Shown here: piece by piece, positions 5,774 through 5,874 of the stretch
How positions within the stretch are numbered: the stretch's first letter is position 1
Layout of the letters: every line of letters starts with the position of its first letter
Assembly (NCBI GenBank): GCA_947177695.1
Contig: CAMWVO010000140.1
Span: 1-5,874, forward strand
Direction: 5' to 3'
Source: an uncultured Clostridia bacterium
GTDB taxonomy: Bacteria > Bacillota > Clostridia > Oscillospirales > Ruminococcaceae
DNA: 5,874 bases
Position numbers and translations under genes: made by a program
The notes under the pieces: generated by a model
What the model saw: only the letters and a program-made list of their open reading frames with translations
Databases searched by the model: none
Told to the model about the DNA's origin: nothing

Positions 5774-5861
5774 CGTGTGTTTCTTATGTCAAAGCTGTCT
5801 CCCGTTTCGGGAGAACAGTACGTCCTCATGCCATAGACGTCGGCAGGGGTAAAGGCTCAGC
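5747..5861 (+). repeat. Direct repeat module, two copies 92 bases apart
   Basis: TAAAGGCTCAGC occurs exactly at 5758-5769 and 5850-5861. The eleven bases before each copy, GGCGGCAAGGA (5747-5757) and GTCGGCAGGGG (5839-5849), match at eight positions. A related partial copy, TCGGCAGAGATTTA, lies at 5715-5728. In both full copies the repeat begins a hairpin, and the second copy keeps the stem through a G-T wobble. This points to duplication or a conserved RNA element rather than chance. Confidence 0.6.
5795..5818 (+). other. Strong GC-rich hairpin
   Basis: CTGTCTCCCG (5795-5804) pairs with CGGGAG-AACAG (5808-5818) around a TTT loop, ten base pairs with one bulged A. It is the most stable-looking stem in the tail. 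The following TACGTCC has no T run, so it is not a terminator. Directly after it ACGTC (5820-5824) and GACGT (5836-5840) form another small stem. Confidence 0.6.
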
Positions 5862-5867
5862 TTTTTT
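5851..5867 (+). terminator. Possible weak intrinsic terminator
   Basis: AAAGGC (5851-5856) can pair with GCTTTT (5860-5865) around TCA, with one G-T wobble, and the T run extends to 5867. Because most of the T residues are used in the stem, it would be a weak terminator. It could end the operon transcript or belong to a leader for a gene beyond the window. AAAGCTG (5791-5797) is fully complementary to CAGCTTT (5858-5864) and could compete with it. Confidence 0.35.
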
Positions 5868-5874
5868 CGGATAC

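Noticed and set aside
5715..5861. Three related GGCA-containing repeats as a CRISPR array
   Set aside because: Copies are short, unequal, unevenly spaced (33 and 92 bases) and imperfect, and no cas gene is nearby.
5761..5874. Open plus-strand frame at the window end as a partial gene or protein remnant
   Set aside because: The frame has no start codon with a ribosome binding site after the TAA at 5758-5760, no recognisable family, and overlaps hairpins and the repeat module; structure explains it better. A fragment beyond the window cannot be excluded.

Overview
The window looks like an ordinary chromosomal stretch of a low-to-mid GC Gram-positive bacterium, most likely a Clostridia member of the Ruminococcaceae/Oscillospiraceae type. 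Reasons: strong AGGAG-type ribosome binding sites before nearly every gene, tRNA genes with encoded CCA, a YqeG-family HAD phosphatase (typical of Firmicutes), a clostridial-style TraX-family membrane protein, and an endonuclease IV-like protein of a type I associate with Clostridia. All protein genes lie on the + strand. The taxonomic placement is an inference from gene style, not from a marker tree.

Layout. Positions 1-187 hold the 3' part of tRNA-Thr(TGT) and a complete tRNA-Tyr(GTA), closed by an intrinsic terminator (193-222) and possibly a second one (236-273). A leader of about 140 bases with a weak candidate promoter precedes typA (417-2240), the ribosome-associated GTPase TypA/BipA. 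A good vegetative promoter with extended -10 (2277-2305) then opens what looks like a five-gene operon: a TraX-family integral membrane protein (2366-3133), a Nudix hydrolase (3210-3641), a YqeG-family HAD phosphatase (3664-4170), an unrecognised 212-residue soluble protein (4182-4820), and an endonuclease IV-like TIM-barrel protein (4817-5677) overlapping its upstream neighbour by 4 bases. The last 197 bases (5678-5874) carry no convincing gene but are dense in hairpins and contain a duplicated module with 92-base spacing.

How the genes may work together. The Nudix enzyme, the HAD phosphatase and the endonuclease IV-like protein are each hydrolase/phosphoesterase types that recur in nucleotide or phosphate housekeeping; the TraX homologue and the unknown protein do not obviously fit that theme. 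No shared pathway can be shown from sequence alone.

Points worth a second look: the structured tail with mutually exclusive pairings; a long two-part hairpin lying exactly between the TraX stop codon and the Nudix ribosome binding site; an endonuclease IV homologue in which the Asp of the Asp-x-His zinc-ligand pair is a Lys; and the AT-rich orphan gene inside the operon. I did not find a CRISPR array, transposase, toxin-antitoxin pair, phage gene or a recognisable new defence system.
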